Assembly (NCBI GenBank): GCA_021795215.1
Contig: JAJYPS010000007.1
Location: 1 to 45,136, forward strand
Source of the DNA: Actinomycetes bacterium
GTDB taxonomy: Bacteria > Actinomycetota > Acidimicrobiia > Acidimicrobiales > JAKAOS01
Direction: 5' to 3'
DNA: 45,136 bases
Shown: piece after piece, positions 32,269 to 41,359 of the stretch
Position numbering within the stretch: position 1 is the stretch's first letter
Layout of the letters: each line of letters starts with the position of its first letter
The notes under the pieces: generated by a model
Told to the model about the DNA's origin: nothing
Seen by the model: only the letters and a program-made list of their open reading frames with translations
Databases searched by the model: none
Position numbers and translations under genes: made by a program

Positions 32269-34493
32269 ACGAGAGCGACGTCACGGAGACCGACGCCGCT
32301 CACCCAGCAGCTCGGCGCCGGTTCGGACAGCCGGGACGGGAAGGCGGTGCACCGCCGGACGCCGTCCGACCACTGCGGATCTGCATCGTGGGTGCTGGCC
32401 CCCGCGGGCTCTCGGTGCTGGAGAGGATCGGCAGCCGGCTGGGACACGGTCCGGACGTACCGCCACCAGTGCGCGGGCGCACCGTCGAAGTGCATCTCGT
32501 CGATCTCCACCAACCGGGCTGCGGAGCAGTGTGGCGGACCGATCAGTCACGGTGGCTGCACATGAACACAGTCGCTTGTCAGGTGACCGTCTTCGGGGAC
32601 CGGACGGTCCGCTGCGAGACGCCGCCGAGGCCGGGGCCGACGCTGTACGAGTGGGCCAGGAGCGCCACCGAACAGGTTTCCGCAGAGGTCCGGGCGGAGG
32701 CTCTGTCCCTCCGCCCGGACTCCTATCCCACCCGCCGGCTCTACGGGCACTATCTCCGATGGGCGTACACGACGGTGGTGGACGGTCTCCCGCCGTGGAT
32801 GTCCGTGTCCCACCACGCCGAGCAGGCGGTCCGACTGGGCGGGCAGGGAAACATGCCGCGCTCTGTTCGGTTCCTGAGCGGAGGCCGCCTCGACGACCTG
32901 GACGCGGTCGTGCTGGCGTTGGGGCACTCGAGCGGCCGCTCCAAGCAGTGGAGTCCTTCCACCTCGGCCGCCGGGGACCGCTCGATCCACCTGCCGCCCG
33001 GCAATCCGGCAGACGCCCCGGTGGACGAAGTGAAGCCGGGCCAGCCCACTCTTCTTCTTGGCCTGGGCCTCAACTTCTTCGACCACCTGTCGCTGTTCTG
33101 CGTCGCCCGAGGGGGCTGCTTCGAGCGGGCAGGAGGCGAGCTGCGCTACCGGCCGTCGGGGAACGAACCCCTGCTGCTGGCCGGCTCGCGGCGGGGCGTG
33201 CCCCACCACGCCAGGGGCGAGGACCACAAGGGCTCCTCCGGTCGCTTCGAGCCGGCGCTCCTCACCGAAGCCCATGCGTCACAGCTTCGGCGCAGCACTC
33301 GGCTGAGGGGGCGGCCTCTCGACTTCGCCACCGAAATATGGCCGCTCATAGCAGCCGAGGCGGAGGCCGTCTACTACTCCTGCCTCCTCGGTTGGCCACT
33401 CCCGGCGGACACCTCTCCGGTCGAGCCGGCGGACCGGCTCGCCGACCCCGGACTGTCGTTCAGAGGTGCGTACGTACGAGCATGCCCATCCGAACGGGAG
33501 CGGATGGTGAGCAGGGCCGGCTTGCCGCCCGACCAGCATTGGGACTGGGGCGCCCTCTCGGATCCGCTCCGTGGGCGCCGGTTCAGATCGCTCTCGCTGT
33601 TCAACGCCTGGGCACTGCACCACCTCGGTGCCGACGTTGACGCGGCGGCGCTGGGCAACCTGGCGGGGCCGGTCAAGGCAGCGCTCGACGTGCTGAGGGA
33701 CCTGCGCAACCAGGTGCGGACGCTGCTCGACCATGGAGGGCTGGACGGTCGGTCCTACGCGACCCACGTCCGGGGCTGGTACAACCCCCTCAGCGCGTTC
33801 CTGTCGGTCGGCCCTCCCGCCTGGCGGGTCGAGCAGCTGGGGGCGCTGATCGCCTCGGGCGTCGTCCGACTCACAGGTGCGGGTACCCGGGTCGACCACG
33901 ACCGCCACGGCGGCTGCTGGCAGGTCACCTCCGACAGCATCCCGGACTGGAGAGGCCGCGTGACGGCCCTGGTCGACTGCTGGATGCCAGCGTTCGACGC
34001 GGAACTGTCCGACGATCCCCTGGTCCGCTCCATGTTGCACGAAGGGCGGTGCCGGCCGCACGCCCTCCCCCACTCGGGCGGAGCCGCAGCTCCCACTGGC
34101 GGCTTGGACGTCACGGCGGGGCCTCTGATGCTGGTCGACCGCAACGGCCGGCCGGACCGGCGGGTGTTCGCGTTCGGAGTGCCGACCGAGGGGGCTCGGT
34201 GGATGACCAGTGCCGGCATCAGGCCGTGGTCCGGCTCCGTCACTCTCACCGACGCCGACTCGATAGCAGGAGCGATACTCCGCCTCGCCCTTGACCCCGA
34301 CGCCGCCCACGTCAACTCGCCGAACATCCCTCCCTCCGGTCCGGCCGGGGTCGCCGGACACTCCAGACCACGAGAGCTCCAGACCACGAGGGCTCCAAAC
34401 CACGAGAGCTCCAGACCACGAGAGCTCCAGACCACGAGAGCTCCAGACCACGAGAGCTCCAGACCACGAGAGCTTGGGACCACGAGGCGATAA
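32265..34493 (+). CDS. FAD/NAD(P)-binding protein (NAD_binding_9-type) with repeat tail
   Basis: A 742-residue protein from a TTG at 32265 that overlaps the previous stop (TTGA). Residues 37-56 (RICIVGAGPRGLSVLERI) form the dinucleotide-binding loop of the FAD/NAD(P)-binding 'NAD_binding_9' family, whose members act in unknown redox or modification steps. The typical segment for aligning the isoalloxazine site, QSRWLHMNT, lies near 100. The last ~45 residues are translated from seven 16-bp repeats, giving a 16-residue repeating peptide (pieces such as RPRELQTTRAP and NHESS). This tail is unlike the rest of the protein. The start is less certain than the end. Confidence 0.85.
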   Translation: MNESDVTETDAAHPAARRRFGQPGREGGAPPDAVRPLRICIVGAGPRGLSVLERIGSRLGHGPDVPPPVRGRTVEVHLVDLHQPGCGAVWRTDQSRWLHMNTVACQVTVFGDRTVRCETPPRPGPTLYEWARSATEQVSAEVRAEALSLRPDSYPTRRLYGHYLRWAYTTVVDGLPPWMSVSHHAEQAVRLGGQGNMPRSVRFLSGGRLDDLDAVVLALGHSSGRSKQWSPSTSAAGDRSIHLPPGNPADAPVDEVKPGQPTLLLGLGLNFFDHLSLFCVARGGCFERAGGELRYRPSGNEPLLLAGSRRGVPHHARGEDHKGSSGRFEPALLTEAHASQLRRSTRLRGRPLDFATEIWPLIAAEAEAVYYSCLLGWPLPADTSPVEPADRLADPGLSFRGAYVRACPSERERMVSRAGLPPDQHWDWGALSDPLRGRRFRSLSLFNAWALHHLGADVDAAALGNLAGPVKAALDVLRDLRNQVRTLLDHGGLDGRSYATHVRGWYNPLSAFLSVGPPAWRVEQLGALIASGVVRLTGAGTRVDHDRHGGCWQVTSDSIPDWRGRVTALVDCWMPAFDAELSDDPLVRSMLHEGRCRPHALPHSGGAAAPTGGLDVTAGPLMLVDRNGRPDRRVFAFGVPTEGARWMTSAGIRPWSGSVTLTDADSIAGAILRLALDPDAAHVNSPNIPPSGPAGVAGHSRPRELQTTRAPNHESSRPRELQTTRAPDHESSRPRELGTTRR
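34363..34490. repeat. Seven tandem copies of a 16-bp unit plus a degenerate eighth
   Basis: The unit is CCAGACCACGAGAGCT. Copies start at 34363, 34379, 34395, 34411, 34427, 34443 and 34459, with only one or two changes in total, and a degraded one lies at 34475-34490. Because 16 is not a multiple of 3, the protein repeat is 48 bases (16 residues) long. It forms the 3' end of the flavoprotein gene up to its stop codon. No spacers are present, so it is not CRISPR. Confidence 0.95.
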
Positions 34494-34534
34494 GTTGACT
34501 GTGCAATGACCTCTACGACAGGAAGTGTGCCGGC

Positions 34535-35164
34535 ATGAACCCGACGGAAGGCCACCGCCTCGAGCGGTCGAAAGTGGACTTCTGGTTCGATCCCATCTGT
34601 CCCTGGGCCTGGAACGCGTCTCGATGGATCCTGGAGGTCGAAAAGGTCCGTGGCATCGACCTGACGTTTCATGTCATGAGCCTGGCAGCGCTCAACGAGG
34701 GTAGGGACCTGCCCCAGGAGTACCTGGACAAACTGGAGGGAGCGTGGGGGCCGGTCAGGGTGTGCACGGCGGTGGACCAGCAGTTCGGTCAGCGGGCGGT
34801 GCGAGACCTCTACACCGCGATGGGCAACCGGATCCACCCCGGCGGCATGGACGACTACGGAGAGGTGGCGACCGAAGCGTTGGCAGAAGTCGGGTTACCG
34901 GCACGACTCGGCGCCGCCCTGTCCAGCGACAACTACGACGCGGCACTTCTGGAGAGCCACAGGGCCGGCATGGAGCCCGTCGGGCTGGACGTGGGGACGC
35001 CAACCATCCACGTCAATGGCATGGCGTTCTTCGGCCCCGTGCTGTCGAGGATCCCGAGAGGTGAGACCGCTGGAACGGTCTTCGATGGAGCAGTTGCACT
35101 TGCCTCCTATCCCCACTTCTTCGAACTGAAGCGGACCAGGAACGAGGATCCGGACTTCAAATAG
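34535..35164 (+). CDS. Mycothiol-dependent nitroreductase-like DsbA-family protein (Rv2466c type)
   Basis: A 209-residue thioredoxin-fold protein close to M. tuberculosis Rv2466c: [13 protein letters not shown] at residues about 14-26, [15 protein letters not shown] and [24 protein letters not shown] are nearly the same. Rv2466c has CPWC, whereas here the second Cys is Ala (CPWA), leaving one active-site thiol. Single-Cys forms also occur in other actinobacteria. The enzyme would use mycothiol to reduce nitro or quinone-like compounds. A good AGGAAG precedes the ATG at 34535. Confidence 0.9.
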   Translation: MNPTEGHRLERSKVDFWFDPICPWAWNASRWILEVEKVRGIDLTFHVMSLAALNEGRDLPQEYLDKLEGAWGPVRVCTAVDQQFGQRAVRDLYTAMGNRIHPGGMDDYGEVATEALAEVGLPARLGAALSSDNYDAALLESHRAGMEPVGLDVGTPTIHVNGMAFFGPVLSRIPRGETAGTVFDGAVALASYPHFFELKRTRNEDPDFK

Positions 35165-35228
35165 GAACCGAGCGGTGTTCCCCGGGGGGACGCTGACCGA
35201 GTCGCACGCAAGGCTGGACGCTTTGCCG

Positions 35229-35435
35229 TCAAGTTGCGGGGTAGCCGATCTCGTCCAGCTTCGAACGCAGGGCTCCATCGTCGGTCTCGGCGCCTTCGTA
35301 CTCGACATGGACCGCCTTCGTCTCCACGTCCACCACTACAGATCTAACTCCTCGGACCTCCCCCAGATCGTGCTCGATATGCCGCTTGCAGTGATCGCAC
35401 GAGATGTCAGCCGCTGTGACGTCGAGAGTGTTCAT
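35229..35435 (-). CDS. copZ: Copper chaperone CopZ (heavy-metal-associated domain)
   Basis: A 68-residue single HMA domain. The metal site is [10 protein letters not shown] (CxxC at residues 13 and 16), with the beta-alpha-beta pattern through [19 protein letters not shown]. It would pass Cu(I) to the neighbouring CopA. The ATG at 35435 overlaps the copA stop by 4 bases (ATGA), so the two are coupled and under CsoR. Confidence 0.92.
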   Translation of the reverse strand: MNTLDVTAADISCDHCKRHIEHDLGEVRGVRSVVVDVETKAVHVEYEGAETDDGALRSKLDEIGYPAT

Positions 35436-38209
35436 GTTGTGCCCCTTTCGAGAGTTTTGCTTTCTCCGAGAACCCTGCTTTCTCCGAGGACCTTTCCTTC
35501 TCCGAGTACATCTTCGACTTCCAGTTCCACCGGTGACGCAAGCTGCTCCCCAGTGGAAGCAGACCGGCCAGGCCCCTGGACCCGGCCGAAGCGGCGCAGG
35601 CGCAGAGCGTTCGTCACCACGCTGACCGAACTGGCCGCCATCGCGATCGCAGCGAGCATCGGTGGCAGGACGCCGAACGCTGCCAGCGGAACCAGCACCA
35701 GGTTGTAACCGAAAGCCCATCCCAGGTTCTGCCAGATTATGCGCCGGGTCGCCCTGGAAAGCGCTATCGCGTCGGCCACTGCACCGATGTCCCCGTGAAC
35801 CAGCGTTATGTCCGAAGCCGCCATTGCGGCACCCGTCCCCGTCCCCACCGCAATGCCTACGTCGGCAGTCGCCAACGCCGGTGCGTCGTTGATGCCGTCC
35901 CCCACCATCGCTACCGCACCGTAACGCTTCTGCAACTCCCTCACCAGGGAAGCCTTGTCCCCCGGACCCATTCCGGCGCGGATCTCGTCCACGCCCGTCT
36001 TCTCGGCTACAGCTTCGGCTACCTCCGCCCGGTCCCCCGTCGCGAGGACCACCCGGAGACCGGAAGCCTTCAGTCTCGCCACGCCTGCCGCCGCGTCCGG
36101 TCGCAGCCCGTCGGAGATGCCCAGCAGCAACCGGACTCGGCCGTCCACCGCCACCCCCACCGGCGTCAGGCTTCGACTCGCCAGCTCTCCGCCGCACTGC
36201 TCCGGCTGGTCAGCTCTCTGCTTTACCACCGGACCGGCGTCCGAGGTTGCCACGTCCGATCCCGCGGTGCGGCTGTCCGCCGTGCGGCTTATCCAGGTCA
36301 ACGAGCCGACCTCGACCCGGTGACCCTCGACCGTCGCCGACACTCCGCCACCCGCAGTCGCCTCCACGTCGGTCACGTCGGCCGTGAACCGCCCTGGAAC
36401 CGATCCTGCCGCCGCCTCGATCGCCCGTGCCAAGGGGTGCTCCGACTGCGCTTCGACGGCTGCAGCCAGCGACAGCAGCCAAGCCGGTCCGGCATCCGGT
36501 CCACCGAGCGCCGACCTCCCGCCCTGGGTGCCAGTGCCGATCCCGTCCCCCGAAGCGGAATGGACGTCTTGCCCGTCGAGGGGGCCGCCGGGCTCGCCCG
36601 GCCTGTCGTCCCTCCCTACTTCGATCACATCGGCCACCTCGGGCCGACCCAGCGTCAGCGTGCCGGTCTTGTCCACCACCACCGTCGCCAGCTTGCGGAC
36701 CCGTTCGAGCACCTCACCACCAGAGACCAGCAGCCCCAGCTCCGCTCCCCTGCCGGTGCCGACCATGACCGCCACCGGAGTCGCCAGCCCCAGCGCGCAG
36801 GGGCACGCGACCACCAGCACGGCGACAGCAGGAACCACCGCGGCCGCCAGCGAGTGGCCGCTCGCCAGCCAACCTGCGAAAGTGACTGCGGAGATCGCGA
36901 GTATGACCGGCACGAACACGGACGACACCCGGTCCGCCAGTCGCTGTGCGTTCGACTTTTCCAGCTGCGCCCGTTCCACGAGCGCCATGATCTGCGCCAG
37001 CGTCGACTCTGCGCCCGTCCTGGCAACCCTCACCTGCAGCGGACCTGACCCGTTGACCGTCCCGCCGGTCACGCCGTCACCACTCGCTTTCGGCACCGGA
37101 AAGCTCTCGCCGGTCATCATGGACTCGTCCACAGTGCTCGAACCTGCCGTCACCACTCCGTCGGCGGGAAACGGCTCACCCGGCCTTGCCAGCACCACGT
37201 CGCCGGGGCGGAGCGTGGCGGGAGACACGTCCACCGGCTCGCCACCCGACGACGCCGGTGCGCCGGCCCTGGCGAGAAGATGGGCCTGACGGGGCGCCAG
37301 CAGAGCCAGCTCCTCGATAGCCTCTCCCGCCCGGCCCCGGGACAGCACCTCGAGATACTTCCCGACCGATATCAGGGTGACGATCACCCCGGCCACGTCG
37401 TAGTAAGTGGGTGCGCCCGGAGACCACACCGTCGTAGCCGACGAGTAGAAGAAGGCCACGCTGGAGCCCAGTGACACCAAGGTGTCCATGTTGGCACTGC
37501 CGTGGCGGAGGGTTACCAGTGCCCCCCGATGGAACGTCCAGCCGACCCAGGTGAACACCGGCAGCACCAGGAAGAACTGAGCGATTCGGGACCACGCTTC
37601 GCTTCCGAAACCGTAGGCCAGAACCAGCACCGCCGCTGTCAGCAACGACCCGACAGCCAGCTTCCCTCTCCGCCGGCGAAGGTCCGCTTGCCGCCTGGCA
37701 CGGCGAGCTTCGGCCTCCTCCGCAGGATCCGGGCCAGCCTCCACCGGTCTGGCCGAGTATCCTGCCGCCTGCACCGCGGCCAGAAGCTGTCCCACGTCCA
37801 CGGCTGCCGAAAGGTCCACCTCGGCCGACTCCGTCGCCAGGTTCACCCGGGCACCGGCGACCCCGTCCACGGCGCCGAGCGCACGTTCCACCCTCCGGAC
37901 GCAGGAGGCGCAGGTCATGCCCTCGACGTCGAGACGGACCGACGTGCTTCCACCGCCCGTCCGGGCGGCGGCCGTCACAACCCGGTAGCCCGCCTTCTCC
38001 ACCGCCGCCACCAAGGCGTCCCGACCCGGCGTCGACCCTTCCGCAAGCTCCACCGACGCCGACTCCGTCGCCAGGTTCACCCGGGCACCGGCGACCCCGT
38101 CCACGGCGCCGAGCGCACGTTCCACCCTCCGGACGCAGGAGGCGCAGGTCATGCCCTCCAGCCGTAGCTCCACCAACTTCGGCTCATTGGCGACGGGCGG
38201 CTGTCTCAT
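35432..38209 (-). CDS. copA: Copper-translocating P1B-type ATPase CopA
   Basis: A 925-residue copper exporter in the membrane. Two HMA domains (CxxC motifs GMTCASC near residues 20 and 102) lie at the N-terminus, followed by eight membrane spans, the CPC ion channel motif ([14 protein letters not shown]), [13 protein letters not shown] with the phosphorylated Asp, the SEHPLA His-Pro motif and [10 protein letters not shown]. The ATG at 38209 has AGAAGGGAG 7 bases upstream and beats the GTG at 38230. The two HMA domains share a perfect 101-base repeat. The last 40 residues repeat LGE(S/G), encoded by 18-bp repeats around 35459-35513. It lies second in csoR-copA-copZ. Confidence 0.97.
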   Translation of the reverse strand: MRQPPVANEPKLVELRLEGMTCASCVRRVERALGAVDGVAGARVNLATESASVELAEGSTPGRDALVAAVEKAGYRVVTAAARTGGGSTSVRLDVEGMTCASCVRRVERALGAVDGVAGARVNLATESAEVDLSAAVDVGQLLAAVQAAGYSARPVEAGPDPAEEAEARRARRQADLRRRRGKLAVGSLLTAAVLVLAYGFGSEAWSRIAQFFLVLPVFTWVGWTFHRGALVTLRHGSANMDTLVSLGSSVAFFYSSATTVWSPGAPTYYDVAGVIVTLISVGKYLEVLSRGRAGEAIEELALLAPRQAHLLARAGAPASSGGEPVDVSPATLRPGDVVLARPGEPFPADGVVTAGSSTVDESMMTGESFPVPKASGDGVTGGTVNGSGPLQVRVARTGAESTLAQIMALVERAQLEKSNAQRLADRVSSVFVPVILAISAVTFAGWLASGHSLAAAVVPAVAVLVVACPCALGLATPVAVMVGTGRGAELGLLVSGGEVLERVRKLATVVVDKTGTLTLGRPEVADVIEVGRDDRPGEPGGPLDGQDVHSASGDGIGTGTQGGRSALGGPDAGPAWLLSLAAAVEAQSEHPLARAIEAAAGSVPGRFTADVTDVEATAGGGVSATVEGHRVEVGSLTWISRTADSRTAGSDVATSDAGPVVKQRADQPEQCGGELASRSLTPVGVAVDGRVRLLLGISDGLRPDAAAGVARLKASGLRVVLATGDRAEVAEAVAEKTGVDEIRAGMGPGDKASLVRELQKRYGAVAMVGDGINDAPALATADVGIAVGTGTGAAMAASDITLVHGDIGAVADAIALSRATRRIIWQNLGWAFGYNLVLVPLAAFGVLPPMLAAIAMAASSVSVVTNALRLRRFGRVQGPGRSASTGEQLASPVELEVEDVLGEGKVLGESRVLGESKTLERGTT
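37824..38158. repeat. Perfect 101-bp direct repeat within copA (two HMA domains)
   Basis: Bases 37824-37924 and 38058-38158 are identical, with a period of 234 bases (78 codons). They encode most of each HMA domain, including the metal-binding loop. The flanks of each copy differ clearly. Confidence 0.9.
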
Positions 38210-38222
38210 CCCGCTGCTCCCT

Positions 38223-38262
38223 TCTCGCACTCAGTTTCTCGCACTCAGCTTCTCCCACTCAG
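38223..38262. repeat. Nearly three copies of a 14-bp unit between csoR and copA
   Basis: The unit TCTCGCACTCAGTT recurs at 38223-38236, 38237-38250 and 38251-38262 (partial). It spans the csoR stop and the spacer before copA. Confidence 0.85.
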
Positions 38263-38540
38263 GCCTGCAGGAGTCGCCCGATCGCATCGGCCGCCTCCTT
38301 CACCTTGTCTCTGCCCTCCGGTCCCCCCGCCGCCACCGCGTCCGCCACGCAGGAGCCGATGTGTCCCTCCAGAAGTCCAAGGGCCACCGCGTGGAGTGCC
38401 TTCGTCGCCGCCGTCACCTGCGTCAGAATGTCGATGCAGTATCGCTCCTCCTCCACCATCCGCTGCAGGCCCCGCAGTTGGCCCTCGATGCGGCGCAGGC
38501 GCCTCAGGTACTCCTCCTTGTCCGCGATGTAGCCGTACAC
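38259..38540 (-). CDS. csoR: Copper-sensing repressor CsoR
   Basis: A 93-residue four-helix regulator that releases DNA on binding Cu(I). The GTG at 38540 lies 5 bases after GGAGG, and this start gives YGYIADKEEYLRRLRRIEGQ, the usual beginning. The metal ligands are Cys35 (RYCIDILTQ), His60 and Cys64 (EGHIGSCVADA), one residue off the M. tuberculosis Cys36-His61-Cys65 numbering. A longer frame exists upstream, but it would run through the operator and lacks homology. The perfect operator 31 bases upstream suggests autoregulation of csoR-copA-copZ. Confidence 0.95.
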   Translation of the reverse strand: MYGYIADKEEYLRRLRRIEGQLRGLQRMVEEERYCIDILTQVTAATKALHAVALGLLEGHIGSCVADAVAAGGPEGRDKVKEAADAIGRLLQA

Positions 38541-38570
38541 AGCTGCCTCCAGGAACCGCTCCACTGCTTT

Positions 38571-38590
38571 TACCCTACCCCCGTAGGGTA
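38571..38590. promoter_or_regulatory. CsoR operator, perfect inverted repeat
   Basis: The sequence is TACCCTACCCCCGTAGGGTA: 8-base arms TACCCTAC/GTAGGGTA around a C4 centre. G/C-tract palindromes flanked by TA are the known CsoR site type. It lies 31 bases upstream of the csoR GTG start. Confidence 0.85.
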
Positions 38591-38751
38591 TCACGGAAGG
38601 CTGGCCGGGCGGCTGTCGAGATCGAGCATGGCGCCCGCAACAACGGCCGAAGACACGATCACCATCTGGTCTGGGGGGCTCGCAGAACCCGGCCGTACAA
38701 GGCGTCCTGCGCACACCAACCGGCAGGTCCGCAGTCCCTCCTTGCCGGCGA

Positions 38752-40740
38752 TCAGGGAACGCGGAGCACCGGGCTGGTCACTACCACCTTCGAGCAGCCG
38801 CCAGTCGTCGTCACTCTCGCAGTACCGCCGGTGATGCCGCTGGCCGCCTGGCCGGCCGGACGAACCGGATGGCCGGGGCTCGGCCAGGACCGGAAGTAGT
38901 ACACCAGCCCCGTGGCCGGCTGGTACACCGCGGCGTTCGATGCACCCGAGCAGCTCCACCGGCCGAGCAGGAGCTGGCCGGTCCCGCCGCCCAGCAGGCG
39001 GACCTGCCGCGGACGGCCGGTGCCCCCCAGTCGCAGGTCGACCACGCCGCCTTTCCAGAAAGCAGCCGGAGAGCTCGGGGGAGATCGGAACCTACGCCCC
39101 TTGCGGGCCGGATCGAGATGTGCTCCGCTGCCGGCAAGCGCCGGGTTGGTCGAACCGGCAGGAGGACTGGACAACTGGTTCCTCGGTGCGGAGAGGACCC
39201 GTGTCGGCGACGACTTGCGAACTGCGCGCCTTCCTCCGGACGAGACCGCACTCCTGCCAAACGCCAGGGTCACGATCGCTACGAGCGCACCTCCTGCCAC
39301 GATCGCCGTTCGCCTGGACTTCGGCGACCACTTCGGCGCCCCCACCATCGCCGCCGCTCGCACCAGAGGCGGCCGGCGAACCCGCCGTCTCTCCTCAAGA
39401 TGCTCGCCGACGGGCGATGTCGCCTTGCGGGCCCCTCCTGCCCCGCTCTGCCGCACATTGCCGGACCCTTCTCCACGGCCCCGACCGCCCGTCGAGATAG
39501 ACCTCCTGGGCAGGATCGGCGCGACCGACTCCCGGCTTACCGCCCTCCCCGTCGTGTTGCTGGGAGCTCCGTCACGGGGAGCTGTGTCGCCAGGGCCTGT
39601 GTCGCCAGCGATCGTGTTGCTGGGAGCTGTGTCGCCGGGAGCTGTGTCACGGGGAGCTGTGCTGCCGGCCTTCGTATCTTGTGCGGGAGCCGTTCCCTGC
39701 ACTTCGACGCTGCCGGCCATCCCTTCCGAGGAGCCAACGGGCGAGCTCTCCTGTCCCACATCGGCACCGGTCGGCGGAGCAGCGGGGGCGAAGGAGGGTA
39801 TCACCAGCTGCGCACCGGTCGGCACCCCGTGGAGGACTCGGCAGATCTCTCCTGCGAGCGGCCGGTAGTCCGCTCTCGGCTGGATGCACGCTTCGAGAGC
39901 CTCGACCAGCTCGGGGGGCACCATGTCGGTCAGTTTGGCGAGACTGGGAGCCAGACCTTCCGTGGCGGACTGCATGACGGCTGTGGCGGACCTGCCGTCG
40001 AACGGCTGCCGGCCGGTGAGCATCTCGTAGCCACAGATGCCGAGCGAATAGATGTCGGACATCCGGTCCAGGAAGCCCTGACGCAGGGCTTCGGGGTCCA
40101 GATAGCCCACCGTTCCCAGAACCTCCGGTCCCCAGTGGTCCGATCGGGCGAGCACCGATGCCACGGCGGCGTCGGAGACCGCCGCTCCGGTCTCGGCCCT
40201 CAGCACGTTGGTCGGCTTCAGGTCTCCGTGAACCACACCGACGGCGTGCAGGGCGCCCAATCCGTCCGCCATGCCTATCAGGATCGGCACCACCACGTCC
40301 ACGGGCAGTCCCGGACTGCCCGTCTCGGCGGCCTGCCGCAGCATCCTGCCGACGTCCATCCCTTGCATGAACGCATTCACGACAGCCACTCCCTGGCCGT
40401 CCGGCAACACCTCGATCACTTCCACGAGGTTGCGGTGGGTGTAGCCGAAGAGGGGCGCCAAGGCAGCTTCCAGCGTCGGGACGGCGTTCGTCCAACCCAC
40501 CATCGGGATCCGCTTGACCGCCGCCCGGTTGCCCTCCGAGTCCGACGCTTCCCATACAGCCCCGAGGGATCCCCGCCCGAGAGCGGCACCGAGCTCCCAC
40601 CTGCCTATCCGACGGCCGCGCCCTGCACCCGCTTCGTGCGCGGCGGTCGGTTCTTCGAAGGGAGTATCAGAGGATGTGATAGGGGCTGGTATAGCACCCA
40701 CCGTCGCTGGGTGCCACCCCGTTCGCGATTGCGGGACCAT
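38752..40740 (-). CDS. Ser/Thr protein kinase-like membrane protein with altered catalytic motifs
   Basis: A 662-residue protein. The kinase domain spans about residues 46-305: glycine loop GRGSLGAVW (55-63), ATP-binding Lys76, Glu91, catalytic loop HGDLKPTN (171-178), GTVGYLDPE (209-217) and DIYSLGICGYEMLTG. Two motifs deviate: HGD replaces HRD, and DAA (190-192) replaces DFG, so activity is uncertain. A Thr/Asp-rich repeat (361-396) made of 15-bp units and a basic stretch lead to one membrane span (478-495). The external part ends with a small domain (GQLLLGRWSCSGASNAAVYQ, followed by PATGLVYYF) of VCBS/FG-GAP-like type. A broken LuxR gene lies upstream. Confidence 0.85.
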   Translation of the reverse strand: MVPQSRTGWHPATVGAIPAPITSSDTPFEEPTAAHEAGAGRGRRIGRWELGAALGRGSLGAVWEASDSEGNRAAVKRIPMVGWTNAVPTLEAALAPLFGYTHRNLVEVIEVLPDGQGVAVVNAFMQGMDVGRMLRQAAETGSPGLPVDVVVPILIGMADGLGALHAVGVVHGDLKPTNVLRAETGAAVSDAAVASVLARSDHWGPEVLGTVGYLDPEALRQGFLDRMSDIYSLGICGYEMLTGRQPFDGRSATAVMQSATEGLAPSLAKLTDMVPPELVEALEACIQPRADYRPLAGEICRVLHGVPTGAQLVIPSFAPAAPPTGADVGQESSPVGSSEGMAGSVEVQGTAPAQDTKAGSTAPRDTAPGDTAPSNTIAGDTGPGDTAPRDGAPSNTTGRAVSRESVAPILPRRSISTGGRGRGEGSGNVRQSGAGGARKATSPVGEHLEERRRVRRPPLVRAAAMVGAPKWSPKSRRTAIVAGGALVAIVTLAFGRSAVSSGGRRAVRKSSPTRVLSAPRNQLSSPPAGSTNPALAGSGAHLDPARKGRRFRSPPSSPAAFWKGGVVDLRLGGTGRPRQVRLLGGGTGQLLLGRWSCSGASNAAVYQPATGLVYYFRSWPSPGHPVRPAGQAASGITGGTARVTTTGGCSKVVVTSPVLRVP

Positions 40741-40878
40741 CCGGCTCGGCGGAGCACGCTTTGCCGTCGAACGGCCCTGGAACGGGCTCAGGACGGTCGT
40801 GCCGCCCTTCCTTCCTTCAGAGGCTGGAGCGCTCGCTCGTGCCGGCGAGCCCGTAGTCGAGGTGACGCGCTGCGAGAC

Positions 40879-41160
40879 TCAGCTCCACCCGATGGGGCTC
40901 AACCCGCTGGCGTGGCCGAGCTTGGCGCGCAGGTGCTCGAGATGGGTACGAACGGTGCCGACCGACACTCAACATGCGTCGGCAAAGTCCTCGTTGCTCC
41001 TTCCGGCACCCACATGATCGAGCACCTCCCTCTCCCGCGCCGTGAGGTCTACTGGGGGCGACGGTGGCATGACCAGGTCCATCATCCGCCGTGCGAGGTT
41101 CGGGGGACCGGGACCGGCCGGTGCGGGAGACCCCGGCGTCGGACGGGATCCGAGCGGCAC
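40879..41160 (-). pseudogene. LuxR-type response regulator C-terminus broken by one TGA
   Basis: Reading from GTG 41160 gives VDLTAREREVLDHVGAGRSNEDFADAC, then a TGA at 40971-40969. In the same frame it continues VSVGTVRTHLEHLRAKLGHAS to a second TGA at 40879. Together these form the helix-turn-helix of LuxR/NarL proteins, and the stop sits exactly where these proteins have a residue before VS-TVRTHL. One base change (TGG or CGA to TGA) would explain it. Upstream there is no receiver domain, so the gene may always have been short. It lies 139 bases upstream of the kinase gene on the same strand. Confidence 0.75.
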
Positions 41161-41220
41161 CTACCGCCCGGCGGAGGTGTCCGTATAGTGCACCCTTGCG
41201 AGAATCCAAACCGGGCGCGT

Positions 41221-41275
41221 CTTACGGGACATCCTCTCCTGAGTACCCCATCTGAGCAGGGGCGTCTCCCGTAAG
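41221..41275. promoter_or_regulatory. Inverted repeat CTTACGGGA ... TCCCGTAAG
   Basis: Perfect 9-base arms at 41221-41229 and 41267-41275 enclose a second short CCCC/GGGG pair (41246-41262). It lies 85 bases before the toxin start at 41360. It may be an autoregulatory site or an RNA hairpin. Confidence 0.45.
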
Positions 41276-41359
41276 GGGTTGGTCTTATGGGATGCTGGAG
41301 GTAGTCACAGCGGTATGACGGAGACAGCTGCTATTGTCATACGACGTGGAGGATCGAGT

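Noticed and set aside
34363-34490. CRISPR-like array
   Set aside because: The copies are directly adjacent with no spacers, and no cas genes are near; it is a simple tandem repeat.
34535-35164. Loss of the second active-site Cys (CPWA) as a sign of a dead enzyme
   Set aside because: Single-Cys versions are known in other actinobacterial members of this family, and the rest of the protein is highly conserved.
40969-40971. Selenocysteine at the TGA in the LuxR-type gene
   Set aside because: A DNA-binding helix is not a plausible selenocysteine site, and no SECIS-like hairpin was seen just downstream; a nonsense mutation is simpler.
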